Shown: positions 25,034 to 33,723, counted from the first letter of the stretch. The stretch is 64,000 nt of DNA from Pseudomonadota bacterium (GCA_021779835.1 JAJXZX010000016.1:1-64000); one strand, 5' to 3'. The notes: generated by a model from the sequence alone, not told the origin. Program-made: numbers and translations.

Positions 25034-25936
25034 ATGACGCAATATGGCTATGTTGGATTGGGCAATCTGGGCGGCCATCTGGCGGCGAGCCTGCTGCGCA
25101 ATGGCTTTGACGTGACGGTGCACGACCGTGATCGCAGCCTTGCCGACCGTCATCTGACGCTCGGCGGGCACTGGGGCGACAGCGCGGCGGCGGTGGCGGC
25201 GGCTTCAGATGTCGTGTTCACCTGCTTGCCCTCGCCCACGGTGTCAGAGGCGGTGCTGCGCGAGATGCTGCCTGCGATGCGGCCGGGGGCGACGTGGATC
25301 GAGATGTCGACGCTGGGGCGCGACGATGTTCTGCGGCTGGCGGCACTGGCGGAAAGCCACGGCGTCAAGGTGTTGGAAAGCCCGGTGACGGGCGGCGTGC
25401 ACCTGGCGGGGCAGGGCAAGATCACTGTGCTGGCGGGTGGCGACGAAGGCCTGTTCAATACCCACCGCGACGCGTTGCAAGCGATGGGCGGCAAGATTTT
25501 CTACATGGGGCCGCTCGGTTCGGCAGCGATCATCAAGGTTATCACCAACATGCTGGCCTTCATCCATCTGGTCGCGGATGGCGAGGCGCTGATGCTGGCC
25601 AAACGTGGCGGGCTGGATCTGGGCCGCGCATGGGAGGCGATCACCGCGTCTTCGGGCAGCAGTTTCGTGCATGAGACCGAGGGGCAACTGATCCTGAACG
25701 GCAGCTATGACATTGCCTTCACGATGGATCTGGCGCTGAAAGATCTGGGCTTTGCCATGCAGTTCGGCCGTGAATTCGGAGTGCCGCTGGATCTGGCGGG
25801 GCTAACCAACCAGACCTTCGTCAAGGGGCGCGCGGCCTATGGCGGCCAAGCGCAATCGACGCAGATCGTCAAGCTGTTGGAGGATGTGCTGGGCACCGAC
25901 CTGCGCGCGCCGGGCTACCCTGCGCGGTTAGAATAG
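25034..25936 (+). CDS. 3-hydroxyisobutyrate dehydrogenase-family NAD(P)-dependent oxidoreductase
   Basis: A 300-aa beta-hydroxyacid dehydrogenase: Rossmann start YGYVGLGNLGGHLAASLLRNGFDVTVHDRD, the substrate-binding loop SPVTGGVHLAGQGKITVLAGG and the catalytic Lys in IIKVITNML. Substrates in this family include 3-hydroxyisobutyrate, tartronate semialdehyde and other 3-hydroxy acids. It follows the MttB-family gene by 54 bases with GAGAGGCAG before the ATG, so it probably belongs to the same operon, perhaps acting on a carbon skeleton released after demethylation. That link is inference. Confidence 0.85.
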   Translation: MTQYGYVGLGNLGGHLAASLLRNGFDVTVHDRDRSLADRHLTLGGHWGDSAAAVAAASDVVFTCLPSPTVSEAVLREMLPAMRPGATWIEMSTLGRDDVLRLAALAESHGVKVLESPVTGGVHLAGQGKITVLAGGDEGLFNTHRDALQAMGGKIFYMGPLGSAAIIKVITNMLAFIHLVADGEALMLAKRGGLDLGRAWEAITASSGSSFVHETEGQLILNGSYDIAFTMDLALKDLGFAMQFGREFGVPLDLAGLTNQTFVKGRAAYGGQAQSTQIVKLLEDVLGTDLRAPGYPARLE

Positions 25937-26677
25937 CTTGGGGGTTGCCGCTGCCTTTGGCGCCGCCGCCTTTTTCGCGGGCACCACAGGCAGCGGGTCG
26001 GTGTCCGGATCAAGCTGCAGCCACCACGGTTTTTCTTCATCCTCGTCAAGGTTTTGCAGGATGCTGGAGATGTCGAACACCGCGAGGTAGCTAATCATGT
26101 CGGTGTGAGCACGCACCTCGATCCACCACTTCACCTTCTCGGCAGAGAGGCGGTCAGAGTTGCCCGCCGCCGTCTCGCCATGCAGCGGCTCGATGGCGAA
26201 GGGAATGCCGTGCGTGCTGTCGATTTTGGCATAGGGCACATGGCAGGCGCCCTTGAACAGTGTGGTCGCGATCGAGCGGCCCTGAATATCTTCGCAGCGC
26301 AGGTGGATGGTGTAGCGGCTGACCGCATTCACGCGCCGCGCGGTGCGAATGATGCCGCGCAAAGGCTCGCCCTGCACCGGTTTTTCGATCTCGATGCTGG
26401 AACGGCCGAACAAGCGCAGCCGCAGACCAGAGCGGACACCGGCGACCAGAAAAAACGGCCCGAAGGCGGCGGCGATGGCGGGCACCAGCATCACGATGCT
26501 TTCGTGGCGCACGTCCGGCGTCAGGCGCGACAGCCACCACAGCGATGCCGCGATAGCGAGCGCGCAAAACGACGCAGCGCGCATCGAATAGGCGCCCTCG
26601 TCATTAAGATCACGTTCCGTAAAGCGAACCGCTTCGGAGGAATTCAGGTCATCCTGTTGCCGAATATCTTGAGTCAT
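25928..26677 (-). CDS. Uncharacterised membrane protein
   Basis: A 249-aa protein with two hydrophobic segments near the N-terminus (AASFCALAIAASLWWLS about residues 34-50 and IVMLVPAIAAAFGPFFLVAG about residues 61-80), then a soluble domain of about 165 residues, and a Pro/Ala/Lys-rich tail VVPAKKAAAPKAAATPKLF. I do not recognise the soluble domain. Its 3' end overlaps the convergent dehydrogenase gene by 9 bases. The frame has steady coding character, so I regard it as a real gene of unknown role. Confidence 0.7.
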   Translation of the reverse strand: MTQDIRQQDDLNSSEAVRFTERDLNDEGAYSMRAASFCALAIAASLWWLSRLTPDVRHESIVMLVPAIAAAFGPFFLVAGVRSGLRLRLFGRSSIEIEKPVQGEPLRGIIRTARRVNAVSRYTIHLRCEDIQGRSIATTLFKGACHVPYAKIDSTHGIPFAIEPLHGETAAGNSDRLSAEKVKWWIEVRAHTDMISYLAVFDISSILQNLDEDEEKPWWLQLDPDTDPLPVVPAKKAAAPKAAATPKLF

Positions 26678-27100
26678 TTCAGCTAAGTATTACACTCATC
26701 CGTCGCACCGCGCCACCGACGATTGCACGAAAACAGAGGCGATGCCAAGGCTTTGACGGTATCAACTGATCGTTTCCTTCCGTTACCGACCGGGGCCACC
26801 GGCCGGGCGCGTCCGCCATCAACGCCCGGCGAGAGGTTAGTCTGATTGCGATGTGGAGAGCTTGCGCCGCATCCTGACCCCACATGGCGGTGAGATGATG
26901 AAGAAACCTTTGACGACCAAGGCCCCCGCCGATCAGGGTGTGAAATACACCTGCCGCAGCTACCGCTGCCCAGCAATACGGGCACCAGTCTGGACATGGT
27001 GTGTTGAAGGCGCTGGCGAAGGGCAAGATCGGGTGCTCTTCAAGCCCTCCAACCCAAATGCCTCATCGACCCACCGCTGCGAAGGACGTAACTGTGGGCG
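26678..27100. other. Gene-poor gap, no supported gene
   Basis: About 420 bases between the divergent starts of two membrane-protein genes. Short open frames exist on both strands (for example 26853-27104 plus and 26679-27026 minus), but their translations look like chance frames rich in Arg, Pro, Ser and Cys with no domain and no convincing ribosome site. The DNA is less codon-biased than its surroundings and may be a decayed remnant. I see no tRNA or terminator. Confidence 0.45.
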
Positions 27101-27772
27101 ATGATTGACAGATACTTCGCCACCGACATGCCGTTCTGGCGGTTCGCGCTGAACACATTGGCCGTCAGCGGCCTCTGCCTCATTCCATTGCTGCTGGTCT
27201 ATGTCGGCTCGACGCCCGGCTTCGGTCCCATGCTGCTGGACGGCGGCACAGCACTCCGCCTGTTTCTGCGGCAAGTTGTGACGAACGGCCTGCTCGTCGT
27301 TTTCACCGTCAATTACACCGGCTTTTTCCTCTACGCCGCGTTGAAAGCAGAGCGGGGCCGCGACGATGCCTCGGCTCTGGTCCTGCTGATCGATCCGCCG
27401 CTGAGGGTCGTGCTGTTTATCCTCCTGCACGGACTGATCTATTTCCTCTCGGCAGACTGGTTCAGATCGTTCGGCGGCGACCACTGGCTGGCGTTGCGGG
27501 TGGTCGGGCCGACGTTGGCGCGCTCCGCCCTGTTTGCCAACCTCTCGGGTGTCTACTTTTACGCAACTCTTGGCAGCGCGGCCCCGGTCTACACGGTTGC
27601 CATCACTCAACTGCTGGCGAACGGCGCAGGACAGCGCACATGGTTCAGCCCGCTCCTCCACGCGCTGCCCCGCCGCTTCGCCGCCGTCCTTCTGGCCGTG
27701 GCCCTGTTCGCGGCCTGCGCGCTGTTGCTGACCGCGGTCGCGACGGGGATCGTGTACCTGCAAGCGCTGTAG
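27101..27772 (+). CDS. Uncharacterised integral membrane protein
   Basis: A 223-aa very hydrophobic protein with about five predicted membrane segments (for example FALNTLAVSGLCLIPLLLVYVG, VVTNGLLVVFTVNYTGFFLYAAL shortened here to their cores, PLRVVLFILLHGLIYFLS, and a C-terminal RRFAAVLLAVALFAACALLL helix). No family is recognised. The ATG at 27101 gives MIDRYFATDMPFW; the upstream ribosome site is weak. It converges on mtfA, with stops only 6 bases apart. Function unknown. Confidence 0.65.
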   Translation: MIDRYFATDMPFWRFALNTLAVSGLCLIPLLLVYVGSTPGFGPMLLDGGTALRLFLRQVVTNGLLVVFTVNYTGFFLYAALKAERGRDDASALVLLIDPPLRVVLFILLHGLIYFLSADWFRSFGGDHWLALRVVGPTLARSALFANLSGVYFYATLGSAAPVYTVAITQLLANGAGQRTWFSPLLHALPRRFAAVLLAVALFAACALLLTAVATGIVYLQAL

Positions 27773-27778
27773 GTTGAC

Positions 27779-28588
27779 CTACCCCCAAGCGGACGGATCA
27801 AGGTGGAACAGGCCCGCCAACTGCTGGTAAACCGCCGGGCTTTCGTGCTTTAGCGCCGCTGGTCGCTCAAAGAAAACCTCGACCGCCACCGCGAAAAACT
27901 CCTCCGGTCCAGTCGCGCCATAGGCGGCAAATACCGTCGGGTGGCCGCTTTCGACATTGCGAACATGTCGTTTGAAGGCGCTGACAAACACATGCTGCCA
28001 ATCCGCGACCTGTTGCCCGTTGTTCAGCACCGGCACGCCATCAGTATGGCCGGACAGGTTGTCGATTTGGTGGGCGAACTCGTGAAAGACGACGTTATGG
28101 CCGTCCTCTTCATCAAGCGCGCCCTGCTTTGCATCGGCCCAAGACAAAACCACCGGCCCGCGCGACCAACTTTCGCCCACCCGCACCGTTTCGCGCTCGG
28201 TCACCACATCGCCGTGGTGTTCAGTGGTGCGCGATTTGAACGCGCCCGGATACATGAGGATCGTGTGCAGGTCATCGTACCAAGTCTCTGTATTTACGAC
28301 GAGAAGGCAGGCCTGCGCCGCAATCGACAGCCGCATCTCGTCGGTCACCTCAAGGCCGAGGCAGCCGACGAATTCGACCTGATCCAGAAAGACGTTGATC
28401 TTGCCTTCAAGCGTCCCGCGCAGGGCCGTCGGAAGCTTTCGGATCAACGGTACATATTGTTCCACGATGGCGCGCTGATGCCCCGTCAACGCCATGGTCA
28501 GCAGGCTTTTGCGAAACCGCTGCCGCCACCGCAGCCTCAAACCAAACGCCGCGACGCCGAGACCTATGAGGACGACAAATATCCACAT
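27779..28588 (-). CDS. mtfA: MtfA-like zinc peptidase (M90)
   Basis: The 269-aa product matches MtfA in length (E. coli about 265 aa). It has the zinc-binding HEFAH at about residues 169-173 in NVVFHEFAHQIDN, the preceding YDDLHTILMYPGAF and VLSW segments, and a downstream EFFAVAVEVFFE glutamate region. In E. coli MtfA is a Zn-dependent aminopeptidase that binds the Mlc (DgsA) repressor and so affects glucose PTS expression. Here an N-terminal hydrophobic helix (WIFVVLIGLGVAAFGLRL) suggests membrane anchoring. No mlc or PTS gene is nearby. Confidence 0.9.
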   Translation of the reverse strand: MWIFVVLIGLGVAAFGLRLRWRQRFRKSLLTMALTGHQRAIVEQYVPLIRKLPTALRGTLEGKINVFLDQVEFVGCLGLEVTDEMRLSIAAQACLLVVNTETWYDDLHTILMYPGAFKSRTTEHHGDVVTERETVRVGESWSRGPVVLSWADAKQGALDEEDGHNVVFHEFAHQIDNLSGHTDGVPVLNNGQQVADWQHVFVSAFKRHVRNVESGHPTVFAAYGATGPEEFFAVAVEVFFERPAALKHESPAVYQQLAGLFHLDPSAWG

Positions 28589-28766
28589 ACAGGCTTGCTA
28601 CGCCGGGCGGTTCATAGAGGGAAGCGGAAACTTGTTGGGGGAGGAAAACACGCGCACAGGCGGTGGAGGTCGTGACTCCGCGAGTGCCTTGTCACGCCAA
28701 CCCAAGGCAGGCACCGAAGCACGAATGAATCGCAACGTCAGCCCGACAGGGGGGCTTAATCATGAG

Positions 28767-28801
28767 TATGCCGACCAGCGCACAAGGCGCTGGTCGGCAT
28801 A
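28767..28801. terminator. Strong hairpin, probable terminator of the small secreted protein gene
   Basis: A perfect inverted repeat with 15-base arms TATGCCGACCAGCGC / GCGCTGGTCGGCATA and a 5-base loop. It lies 34 bases past the stop of the minus-strand gene at 28835. No T-run follows on the minus strand (on the plus strand it is followed by TATTTC), so action as an intrinsic terminator is plausible rather than certain. Confidence 0.6.
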
Positions 28802-28834
28802 TATTTCACGTCGCGGCGTTAGCCGACAACTGGC

Positions 28835-29065
28835 TTAGTGCGTGCCCGAGGACGAGGTCGACCCGTTGTTGCCTGCGGCAACGGCCAGAACCACCAGCGC
28901 CAGACCGCCAGCGATCAGGAGCGGCGACACCGACCCGGTCGATACGTTCTGAAGGGTAGCCGGCGCGACTGCCACCGGAGCCTCCATCGTTGGAGCCTTC
29001 AAATTGCCCGCGAAAACGCTAGAAGCGGCGAGCGCGAACGCGGTTCCAAGAATTAGTACCTTCAT
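28835..29065 (-). CDS. Small secreted or membrane-anchored protein
   Basis: A 76-aa protein: signal peptide MKVLILGTAFALAASSVFAG with an AFA-G cleavage site, a short Pro/Val-rich linker, a hydrophobic segment LLIAGGLALVVLAVAAG and a tail NNGSTSSSGTH. I recall similar small proteins as conserved hypotheticals in Rhodobacteraceae but know no function. An ATG six bases upstream (29071) exists; GGAG lies 1 base before that ATG but 7 bases before ATG 29065, which therefore is the better start. It is followed by a strong hairpin. Confidence 0.7.
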   Translation of the reverse strand: MKVLILGTAFALAASSVFAGNLKAPTMEAPVAVAPATLQNVSTGSVSPLLIAGGLALVVLAVAAGNNGSTSSSGTH

Positions 29066-29405
29066 AGTCATTCTCCATTACAACTTCTGCCTAAGCGATC
29101 ATCAGCAGGATACACTTGACATCACCCTATAATGAACCGGGCTAATTGGCAATCTGGATTGTTTGGGCCACAGGACAAATGCCTCATCATTTATCCTCAT
29201 GTGGCACGTCGTCCACAACCCATCACTCGGGAGCGGCAGCCCGAACGTGGCGCCCCCATGCCAACTATCGGCGGTGCAGGCAATCAACCGTGGCGCGATA
29301 GGGCTCCGAAACCTGATTGACCGCGTATTCTAACAACTGGGCCGGACGACCTGCTGTGGTCTAGCGCGCGCCAACCGGGGCGAAGGGGCAACTCCCCCCC
29401 CAAAA
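29066..29405. other. Gene-poor gap upstream of the small secreted protein gene
   Basis: About 340 bases. The right part carries short frames on both strands without recognisable content. A TTGACA (29116-29121) and a TATAAT (29128-29133) are present on the plus strand but only 6 bases apart, so they do not form a promoter together. The promoter for the minus-strand small gene is presumably here, but I cannot place it with confidence. Confidence 0.4.
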
Positions 29406-29993
29406 TCACCCGCACACATACACCGCCGACCCGACCACGACCACGCTCGCCGCCACAGCCGGGACCGACAAGGCCGCCGCAAGCCCGGTTCCGGCGCTCG
29501 ACAAAAGCGACCCCAGACTCGCCTGCCCTCCGGCAAGGATCAGCACCCCCGACTGCCGCGCGACCGCCGTCACCCCCGACTCGTCGGCCTCCTTCTCGAT
29601 CCGTCGCCCGACCCCGACGATCCTCATCGCCTGATCTGTCGTGGTGTTCACGATGCGGCAGGCTTTTGACACCCGCCGGCATTGCCCGTAGGCATCCCTC
29701 TCGCCCCGCGCCGGAAAGGTGTAGGTTTTCGCCTTCGGGTCCCAGTTCGCGCAGAACTCGGCGCGCTGATCCTCGGTCAGATCCGGCATCATGAACGCCA
29801 CCACCACCGCCCCCGGACAGGTCTTGGCCCGCGTCATATAATGCTCGCGGAACGAGGAATAGACCGGCAGCGCGGTATCATACAGCAGCACCCGCGCCTG
29901 CCCCTGAACCGAGGCTTTGCAATTCACCAGCTCCGCCAGCGCGGGCGGGGCGCCAAGCAGTAGCCCGACAATAGCCGCCACCAAAACCTTCAT
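29406..29993 (-). CDS. Uncharacterised exported protein
   Basis: A 195-aa protein with a clear signal peptide (MKVLVAAIVGLLLGAPPALA, cleavage before ELVNCK), four to six cysteines in the mature part (NCKAS, TCPG, FCANW, QCRRVSKAC) suggesting disulfides in the periplasm, and a hydrophobic C-terminal stretch LAAALSVPAVAASVVVVGSAVYVCG that may anchor it. No family is recognised. It is transcribed toward the small secreted protein gene and downstream of rsgA on the same strand, about 110 bases apart. Confidence 0.65.
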   Translation of the reverse strand: MKVLVAAIVGLLLGAPPALAELVNCKASVQGQARVLLYDTALPVYSSFREHYMTRAKTCPGAVVVAFMMPDLTEDQRAEFCANWDPKAKTYTFPARGERDAYGQCRRVSKACRIVNTTTDQAMRIVGVGRRIEKEADESGVTAVARQSGVLILAGGQASLGSLLSSAGTGLAAALSVPAVAASVVVVGSAVYVCG

Positions 29994-30101
29994 CGCACGC
30001 CCTCCGATCTCCCCTCCCTTTACGCCGCCGCCTTAGGCCCGGGCAAGGTGGTGGTGGAGCGTCGGCTGATCAACGCCCACGTCGCGCGTGGGCCAAAGAC
30101 G

Positions 30102-31133
30102 TCAACGCCGCTTGCCGCGCACCGGCAGCTTGTTGCCTCTGGGGCCGGACTGCGTGGGGGTGTTGGTGTGGTTTTCCGCCAGCAGCTTGCGCCACCGGTC
30201 AAGGCGCGCCGGGTCAAGCGTCCCGGCCTTGCTCGCCGCCTGAACCGCACAGCCCGGTTCGTGCGCATGGGTGCAATCGCGAAAGCGGCAGTTCGGCGCA
30301 AGCTCGGTGATCTCTGCGAACAGCGTCTCCAACCCGGCGGCGACGTCGCTGACATGCAGCGTGCGCATCCCCGGCGTGTCGATCACCCAGCCGCCGCCCT
30401 CAATCGCATGAAGCGAGCGTGACGTGGTGGTATGCCGCCCCTTGGCGTCGCCCTCCCGTATTCCGCCGGTCGGCTGCGCCTCCTCCGCCGACTTCGCGGC
30501 AAGGGTGTTCAGCAGCGTCGATTTCCCCACGCCCGAGGATCCGACCAGCGCGACAGTCTGCCCCAAGCCGCACCATGGCGCCAAGATCGCCGCCGCATCC
30601 GGCGCTTTCGCGTTGACCATAACAACGGCCAGTTCGCGTTGCAGCGCCGCCGCCTCTTGCTGATACCGCGCCGCTTCCGCCACCTGATCGACCTTGGTCA
30701 ACACGATCACCGGGTTGGTCCCGGCCTCGTTCGCCAGCGCCAGATAACGCTCCAGCCGGGCGGGATTGAAATCGTCGTTGCACGAGGTGACGATGAAAAG
30801 CGTGTCAACATTGGCGGCGATCAGTTGTTGGGCACCGGCGCCCTCGGTTCGGCGTTGCAGCAGCGTCTTCCGCGCCAGCCGACGCAGGAACATATGGGTC
30901 TCCGGTTCGGCCAGAACCCAATCGCCCACGGCAAAATCAGTCGTTTTGGCGTGAATGGGCAGGTTGATCCGCACCGGGCCAACCGCAGATTCAGCGGTCA
31001 GCCGCGCGCGGTGGACGGTCGCGACGCGCAGCCGCGCAAGGCCGGTTTCCTCTGGCTCCAACTGGTCGTCATAGAACGCCGACCAGCCGAGGGCGGGCAA
31101 TGACAGCGGGGGCGGATCGAACGATTGTGTCAC
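30102..31133 (-). CDS. rsgA: RsgA, circularly permuted ribosome small-subunit biogenesis GTPase
   Basis: RsgA checks late maturation of the 30S subunit. The 343-aa product has an OB-fold N-domain, then the permuted GTPase motifs in the order G4 (VLTKVDQ), G1 (GSSGVGKSTLLN), G3 (DTPGMRTL), and a zinc-binding C-terminal region CRFRDCTHAHEPGC. It uses a GTG start (MTQSFDPPP); no better ATG is nearby. The C-terminus PRGNKLPVRGKRR is basic, suitable for rRNA contact. Confidence 0.94.
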   Translation of the reverse strand: MTQSFDPPPLSLPALGWSAFYDDQLEPEETGLARLRVATVHRARLTAESAVGPVRINLPIHAKTTDFAVGDWVLAEPETHMFLRRLARKTLLQRRTEGAGAQQLIAANVDTLFIVTSCNDDFNPARLERYLALANEAGTNPVIVLTKVDQVAEAARYQQEAAALQRELAVVMVNAKAPDAAAILAPWCGLGQTVALVGSSGVGKSTLLNTLAAKSAEEAQPTGGIREGDAKGRHTTTSRSLHAIEGGGWVIDTPGMRTLHVSDVAAGLETLFAEITELAPNCRFRDCTHAHEPGCAVQAASKAGTLDPARLDRWRKLLAENHTNTPTQSGPRGNKLPVRGKRR

Positions 31134-31376
31134 TGTTGTATGCAGGGCCTTGGCATCGGGTGGCTACGCCTTCCCTTGGAAATATTGCCCCGCAACTGGT
31201 AGTGAAAATGGCGGCGAAAGAACAGCTTTATCGCGGTGCTGTCGGCGGGTCCGCGGGGCGAACCCAAGATCCGCGCGCACTCAGCCCCCCAAGACCGGAA
31301 AAATCCACGCGACAAAGGCGACCCGACCCAATAGGGTGCGCCATCAATTTTCCCCGGAAAACGGAGCGCTTTTTCC

Positions 31377-31826
31377 ATGACTGCCAACACCCGCATCGTG
31401 CTTTCCAGCGACCACTCTGCCATTCCGCTCCGACAGGCCATTGCCGCCCATATTGCGGCGCGGGGCTGGGTGCCGGTGGACATCGGGCCGACCACCCCCG
31501 AAAGCACCCCCTATCCCCAGCACGGCGAGGCGGCGGCGCGGCTGGTCGCCTCGGGCGATTGCCGGTTTGGCATCATCATCTGCGGCACCGGCCAAGGCAT
31601 CATGATGGCCGCGAACAAGGTTAAAGGCATCCGCTGCGGCGTCTGCGCCGAGACATTTTCGGCCCGCATGATCCGTCAGCACAACGACGCCAACATGCTT
31701 TCCCTCGGCGCGCGCGTGCTGGGCGAAGGTCTTGCGCTTGATGTGGTGGACGCCTTCCTCAACGCCAGTTTCGAGGGTGGCCGCCATGCCACGCGGGTCG
31801 AGATGATCAAGGCGATGGAGGGCTAG
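31377..31826 (+). CDS. rpiB: Ribose-5-phosphate isomerase B (RpiB/LacAB family)
   Basis: A 149-aa isomerase interconverting ribose 5-phosphate and ribulose 5-phosphate. Family landmarks are SSDHSAIPLRQAIAAH at the start, GIIICGTGQGIMMAANKVKGIRCGVC containing the active-site CGTG cysteine, and HNDANMLSLGARVLG. The ATG follows a GGAG 11 bases away. RpiB relatives also act on allose or erythrose phosphates, so the sugar is not certain. The preceding 240 bases (31134-31376), between the divergent rsgA and rpiB starts, must hold both promoters, but none is obvious. Confidence 0.9.
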   Translation: MTANTRIVLSSDHSAIPLRQAIAAHIAARGWVPVDIGPTTPESTPYPQHGEAAARLVASGDCRFGIIICGTGQGIMMAANKVKGIRCGVCAETFSARMIRQHNDANMLSLGARVLGEGLALDVVDAFLNASFEGGRHATRVEMIKAMEG

Positions 31827-31898
31827 TGCTGCGCGCACTGGACGCCGCGCCAGCACTGGCGCAAAGATAGCGCAGGCCAGCCTAACCAGAGTTCCCAA

Positions 31899-32798
31899 AT
31901 GCCCCCAGCCCAGCGAATGAGCGCCGCAGACGTGGCCAAAGCCATCGGTGTCGCGTTGATCTGGGGCATGGGTTTTGTCGTTGCCAAGGGCGGCACCGAA
32001 ACCTTTCCGCCGATCTTGATGCAGGCGTTTCGCTTCGTTGTCACCTCGGCGGCGCTGGTGTGGTTCCTGCCCAAACCGGCGGGCAACATGCGCTGGCTGC
32101 TTCTTGCCACCTTCATCGGCGCAACCGTCCAATACGCGCTGACCTTCACTGGGCTGAGCGGCCTTGGTGCCGGTGTCGCCGCGCTCGTGGTGCAGACCGA
32201 GGTGCCTTTCCTTGTCCTCCTCGGCGCGGTGCTGATGGGCGAGCGTCCAACCCGACGCAAATGGGCCGGCATTGGCATCGCCTTTGCCGGTGTCGCAGCG
32301 ATTACCGGCATCGGCCACCTTCAGGGATCGCTGACGTCCGTCGCCCTCGTTCTCGGGGGCGCTTTCACCTGGGCGCTTGGTCAGGTGCTGGTGCGCAAAC
32401 TCCGTGGTCTGAACGGGCTTGCCGTCACCGGGTGGATCGCGGTTCTCGCCGTGCCGCAACTCTTTCTGGCGTCGTTTCTGTTCGAAACCGGTCAGCGCGC
32501 CGCGATCATTGACGCGGGCCCGCGCGTGTGGTTCGCCGTCCTCTATCTCGGTCTCGTCATGCAGGCGCTTGGCTATGCGTGGTGGAACGCGCTCCTGATC
32601 CGCCACGAGGTCGGTCAGGTCGCCCCGTTCCTTCTGCTGCTGCCAATCTTCTCGGTGCTGGGCGGCGCGTTCTTTCTTGGCGAACCGCTGCAACCGTCGC
32701 GCCTGATTGGCGGCGTCATCATCCTTGCGGGCGTCGCGCTGATCACAACCGACCGCCGCCGCGCGCTGCCGCCGCCGACGGTGATCGAGCCGGTGTAG
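31899..32798 (+). CDS. EamA/DMT-family transporter
   Basis: A 299-aa inner-membrane protein with about ten hydrophobic segments arranged as two EamA repeats (the first from AKAIGVALIWGMGFVVAKGG, the second from VALVLGGAFTWALGQVLVRK), typical of drug/metabolite superfamily exporters such as amino-acid or metabolite efflux carriers. The substrate is not readable. ATGs at 31899 and 31917 are both possible starts. It lies 72 bases after rpiB and may be co-transcribed. Confidence 0.88.
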   Translation: MPPAQRMSAADVAKAIGVALIWGMGFVVAKGGTETFPPILMQAFRFVVTSAALVWFLPKPAGNMRWLLLATFIGATVQYALTFTGLSGLGAGVAALVVQTEVPFLVLLGAVLMGERPTRRKWAGIGIAFAGVAAITGIGHLQGSLTSVALVLGGAFTWALGQVLVRKLRGLNGLAVTGWIAVLAVPQLFLASFLFETGQRAAIIDAGPRVWFAVLYLGLVMQALGYAWWNALLIRHEVGQVAPFLLLLPIFSVLGGAFFLGEPLQPSRLIGGVIILAGVALITTDRRRALPPPTVIEPV

Positions 32799-32829
32799 CC
32801 CCTCTGTCGCGTCCTCTTCCCTCGCGTGG

Positions 32830-33723
32830 CTAAACACCGATCCTCTCGCGCGTCAGCGCCGTGAAGCGTGTCATGGATGAGGTGGGACGAACGCGGGCCG
32901 AGCGGATCAGCACAACGCGGCTTGGCAGCGGGGCACCGGCCACGGGCCGGCTGATGACGCTTCGCCCGTCGTAGGTCAAATCGTAGGGCACGTCGGTGGC
33001 AAGCAACCCGACGCCATGCCCATTCGCCACCAAAGACCGCAGCATCTCGATCGAGCCGGTCTCAGCGGCGATTTCGGGATGGGCGCCAACATTCTGAAAC
33101 AGCGACAGGAAGTAGCCCCGGCTATGCGGCAAACCGATCAGGATCAGCGGGTCGGCGGCAAGATCGCGCAGATCAACCTCCGCCTGCGCGGCAAGCCGGT
33201 GGCCCGGTGGCAGCACCGCGCGGGGCGCAATATCGGCCAGCCACGTCACCTCTAACCCAGCGGGAAGCCCCACGTCATAGACCAGTGCAAGGTCCAGCGC
33301 GCCGGTCAGGACGTCACGCGTCAAGGTGCCAATGTCCCCTTCGGTCAGGCGCACAGTGTCGCCCGGATAGGCATCCGCATAGCTGCGCATCAGCATTGGC
33401 GCATAGCGCGGGCCCAGCGTGGAAAAGACGCCAAGGCGAAGCTCTTGGCCAAGATCCTGCGCCGTGCCGAAATGGATATTCGCCTCGGCCCGCAGCCCAC
33501 GCAGCCGGGCGATCCGGTCCCGCCCGAACGGGGTCGGACGCATCCCTTGCCCCGGCAGGCGGAAAAACAGCGCAGCGCCGAAATGGGTTTCCAACTGCGC
33601 CACCGCTATCGAGACCGAAGGTTGCGAGACATTGAGCATTCGCGCCGCAGCAGCGGTTGAGCCGGTATCGGCCACGGCCAGCAGATAGTCGATTTGACGA
33701 AAGCTAAAGGGAATAGATTTCAT
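32830..33723 (-). CDS. LysR-family regulator of the CaiB/acyl-CoA dehydrogenase operon
   Basis: A 297-aa LysR regulator. The N-terminal domain FSFRQIDYLLAVADTGSTAAAARMLNVSQPSVSIAVAQLETHFGAALFFR is a typical winged helix, followed by a substrate-binding domain. A TTG one codon upstream is less likely than ATG 33723. It is divergent from the CaiB-family gene. The imperfect palindrome AATAGATT (33712-33719) / AATCTATT (33730-33737) overlaps its start and could be an autoregulatory site. Confidence 0.9.
   Translation of the reverse strand: MKSIPFSFRQIDYLLAVADTGSTAAAARMLNVSQPSVSIAVAQLETHFGAALFFRLPGQGMRPTPFGRDRIARLRGLRAEANIHFGTAQDLGQELRLGVFSTLGPRYAPMLMRSYADAYPGDTVRLTEGDIGTLTRDVLTGALDLALVYDVGLPAGLEVTWLADIAPRAVLPPGHRLAAQAEVDLRDLAADPLILIGLPHSRGYFLSLFQNVGAHPEIAAETGSIEMLRSLVANGHGVGLLATDVPYDLTYDGRSVISRPVAGAPLPSRVVLIRSARVRPTSSMTRFTALTRERIGV

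Noticed and set aside
26853-27104. Open frame of 83 codons on the plus strand (and a 115-codon one on the minus strand) in the gap at 26.7-27.1 kb
   Set aside because: Both translations lack any recognisable domain, have irregular composition and no good ribosome site, and overlap each other; treated as chance frames.
29116-29133. TTGACA and TATAAT close together on the plus strand
   Set aside because: They are separated by only 6 bases, far from the 16-18 needed for a sigma-70 promoter, and no plus-strand gene follows.
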